This document shows positions 5,341-5,975 of a stretch of 5,975 bases of DNA, one piece after another. The notes under the pieces were generated by a model that had not been told where the DNA came from, made no database searches, and saw only the letters and a list, made by a program, of their open reading frames with translations. Position 1 is the stretch's first letter. Each line of letters begins with the position of its first letter. A program made the position numbers and the translations under genes. Source of the DNA: an uncultured Collinsella sp. (GTDB taxonomy: Bacteria > Actinomycetota > Coriobacteriia > Coriobacteriales > Coriobacteriaceae); NCBI GenBank assembly GCA_900553935.1, contig USFK01000101.1, forward strand, positions 1 to 5,975. Direction: 5' to 3'.

Positions 5341-5554
5341 CAAAGGTACCCCCGCCTGCGCCGTGCAAAATTGAGAGTATTCAGCAAGGTAAAGGCTTTT
5401 ACTAGCTGGGTGAAGCATGGAACAGCCCCCGTTTTGGCTCTGATGACGCTAAAACGGGGGCTGTTTCTTGCTTTTTCGTCTCTGAGGGGCATACGGAACG
5501 GTGGAATTTGCAGAATACTCGCGATTTTGCACGTCGCGAGAGGGGGGACCCTTG
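5341..5554. repeat. 47-nt imperfect inverted repeats flanking the tal2/tex terminator
   Basis: The segment 5341-5387 matches the reverse complement of 5508-5554 at 38 of 47 positions without gaps. The best core is 5362-5387 against 5508-5533, with 23 of 26 matching (CGTGCAAAAT then GAGTATTC then GCAA). Each core is itself a partial palindrome of the form TGCAAAAT-N7-ATTCWGCA. The two arms enclose the long bidirectional terminator at 5412-5474, which has a slightly different centre of symmetry. The right arm begins 9 bp from the tex stop codon. It resembles a short non-autonomous repeat element or two facing copies of an intergenic repeat. Nothing protein-like lies inside. Confidence 0.6.
5412..5474. 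terminator. Bidirectional rho-independent terminator between tal2 and tex
   Basis: A perfect 15-bp stem: AACAGCCCCCGTTTT at 5421-5435 with its complement at 5451-5465, closed further by GGC/GCT at the loop side. It extends outward to 5412/5474 with one mismatch and two G-T wobbles. On the plus strand the stem runs into TTTCTTGCTTTTT, a good uridine-rich tail for transcripts from tal2. Read on the minus strand it could also stop tex transcription, but the tail is poorer there. Its placement between convergent genes fits a shared terminator. Confidence 0.8.
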
Positions 5555-5563
5555 CTTGGCGGT

Positions 5564-5975
5564 TTACTTCCCCTGCACCATGGTGAGGGAGATCTTCTTG
5601 CGGTCGCGATCGACCTTTTCAACCCACACCTTGACCGTGTCACCGACGCGCACCACGTCGCTGGGGTGCTTGACGAAGCGGTTGGCCAGCTTGGAGATGT
5701 GCACGAGGCCGTCCTGGTGCACGCCCACGTCGACGAAGGCGCCAAAGTCGACGACGTTGCGCACCGTGCCCTTGAGTTCCATGCCGGGCTCCAGGTCGTC
5801 GATCGAAAGCGCCGAGCGGCTAAAGACTACCTCGGGCGCGTCGTCGCGCGGGTCGCGACCGGGCTTCTTGAGCTCGTTGACGATGTCGATGAGCGTCAGG
5901 GTGCCGCAGTCCAGGTCGCTTGCCAGTCGATATTGCCGCCTGTCTGAAAATCGGGATAGAGTTTGAATTCTTCCT
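5564..5975 (-). CDS. tex: Tex-family S1 RNA-binding protein, C-terminal fragment (5' end outside the window)
   Basis: 136 codons plus TAA are visible. The C-terminal S1 domain runs from about 5788 to 5576: GMELKGTVRNVVDFGAFVDV, then HQDGLVHISKLA, and ending KKISLTM, with only VQGK after it. Ahead of it, LIDIVNELKKPGRDPRDD (about 5842-5895) is the helix-hairpin-helix/S1 linker typical of Tex/YhgF. Tex proteins (about 700-780 residues) are cytoplasmic nucleic-acid-binding factors linked to transcription and RNA metabolism. The tail after S1 is much shorter than in E. coli Tex. The first ~15 visible residues (5931-5975) do not look like Tex in this frame and the base composition drops there, so the upstream join may be wrong (frameshift or chimera). 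It is convergent with tal2. Confidence 0.85.
   Translation of the reverse strand, partial: GRIQTLSRFSDRRQYRLASDLDCGTLTLIDIVNELKKPGRDPRDDAPEVVFSRSALSIDDLEPGMELKGTVRNVVDFGAFVDVGVHQDGLVHISKLANRFVKHPSDVVRVGDTVKVWVEKVDRDRKKISLTMVQGK

Noticed and set aside
5208..5405. Small plus-strand reading frame containing GFHILP
   Set aside because: It runs through the big hairpin and the inverted repeat, lacks a ribosome binding site and has no protein-like features beyond the six shared residues.
5518..5540. CTCGCGA/TCGCGAG hairpin as a dedicated tex terminator
   Set aside because: No T run follows on the minus strand, and the hairpin is part of the inverted-repeat arm. The longer stem at 5421-5465 is the better terminator.
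1..5975. CRISPR array, tRNA, rRNA, integrase/transposase or defence genes
   Set aside because: No regular spacer repeats, tRNA-like cloverleaf or protein motifs of these classes were seen on either strand.

Overview
The window looks like the chromosome of a G+C-rich, low-complexity-genome gut bacterium. The nearest match from memory is the Coriobacteriia (Collinsella-like): G/C-rich third codon positions, strong AAAGGA/AGGAG ribosome binding sites and AT-rich intergenic regions. That assignment is inference, not something the sequence proves.

Layout. (1) 50-826, minus strand: a DeoR-family sugar-phosphate-responsive repressor with its own promoter and an operator-like palindrome over the -10 box. 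(2) 827-1174: a divergent 348-bp control region. Its tal-proximal side carries a symmetric set of short repeats that look like repressor sites. (3) 1175-4155, plus strand: a four-gene operon of a small transaldolase-family enzyme followed by EIIA, EIIB and EIIC of a PTS of the UlaABC (SgaTBA, 'ascorbate') type. It ends at a strong rho-independent terminator (4213-4253). Two of the gaps inside the operon hold RNA hairpins. (4) 4254-4478: a 225-bp leader region in front of a second transaldolase (4479-5183), which is 189/234 residues identical to the first. (5) 5184-5563: about 380 bp without a convincing gene but rich in structure: a 72-nt hairpin, a 19-nt stray copy of a transaldolase 3' end, and a 47-nt imperfect inverted repeat flanking a long bidirectional terminator. 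(6) 5564-5975, minus strand: the C-terminal part of a Tex-family S1-domain protein running off the window. Its last ~45 bases look out of place.

How it works together (inference). The DeoR repressor probably senses a phosphorylated sugar. The PTS imports and phosphorylates a sugar or sugar acid/alcohol through EIIA His66, EIIB Cys7 and the EIIC channel. The transaldolases link the resulting phosphosugar to the pentose phosphate pathway. No ascorbate catabolic gene (UlaD/E/F/G) is present, so ascorbate is not a safe substrate call. Active-site positions (Glu61, Phe141, Lys87) in both enzymes match true transaldolases rather than fructose-6-phosphate aldolase. I found no CRISPR, tRNA, rRNA, transposase or obvious defence system. 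The less explained material is the repeat-rich stretch between the second transaldolase and tex.
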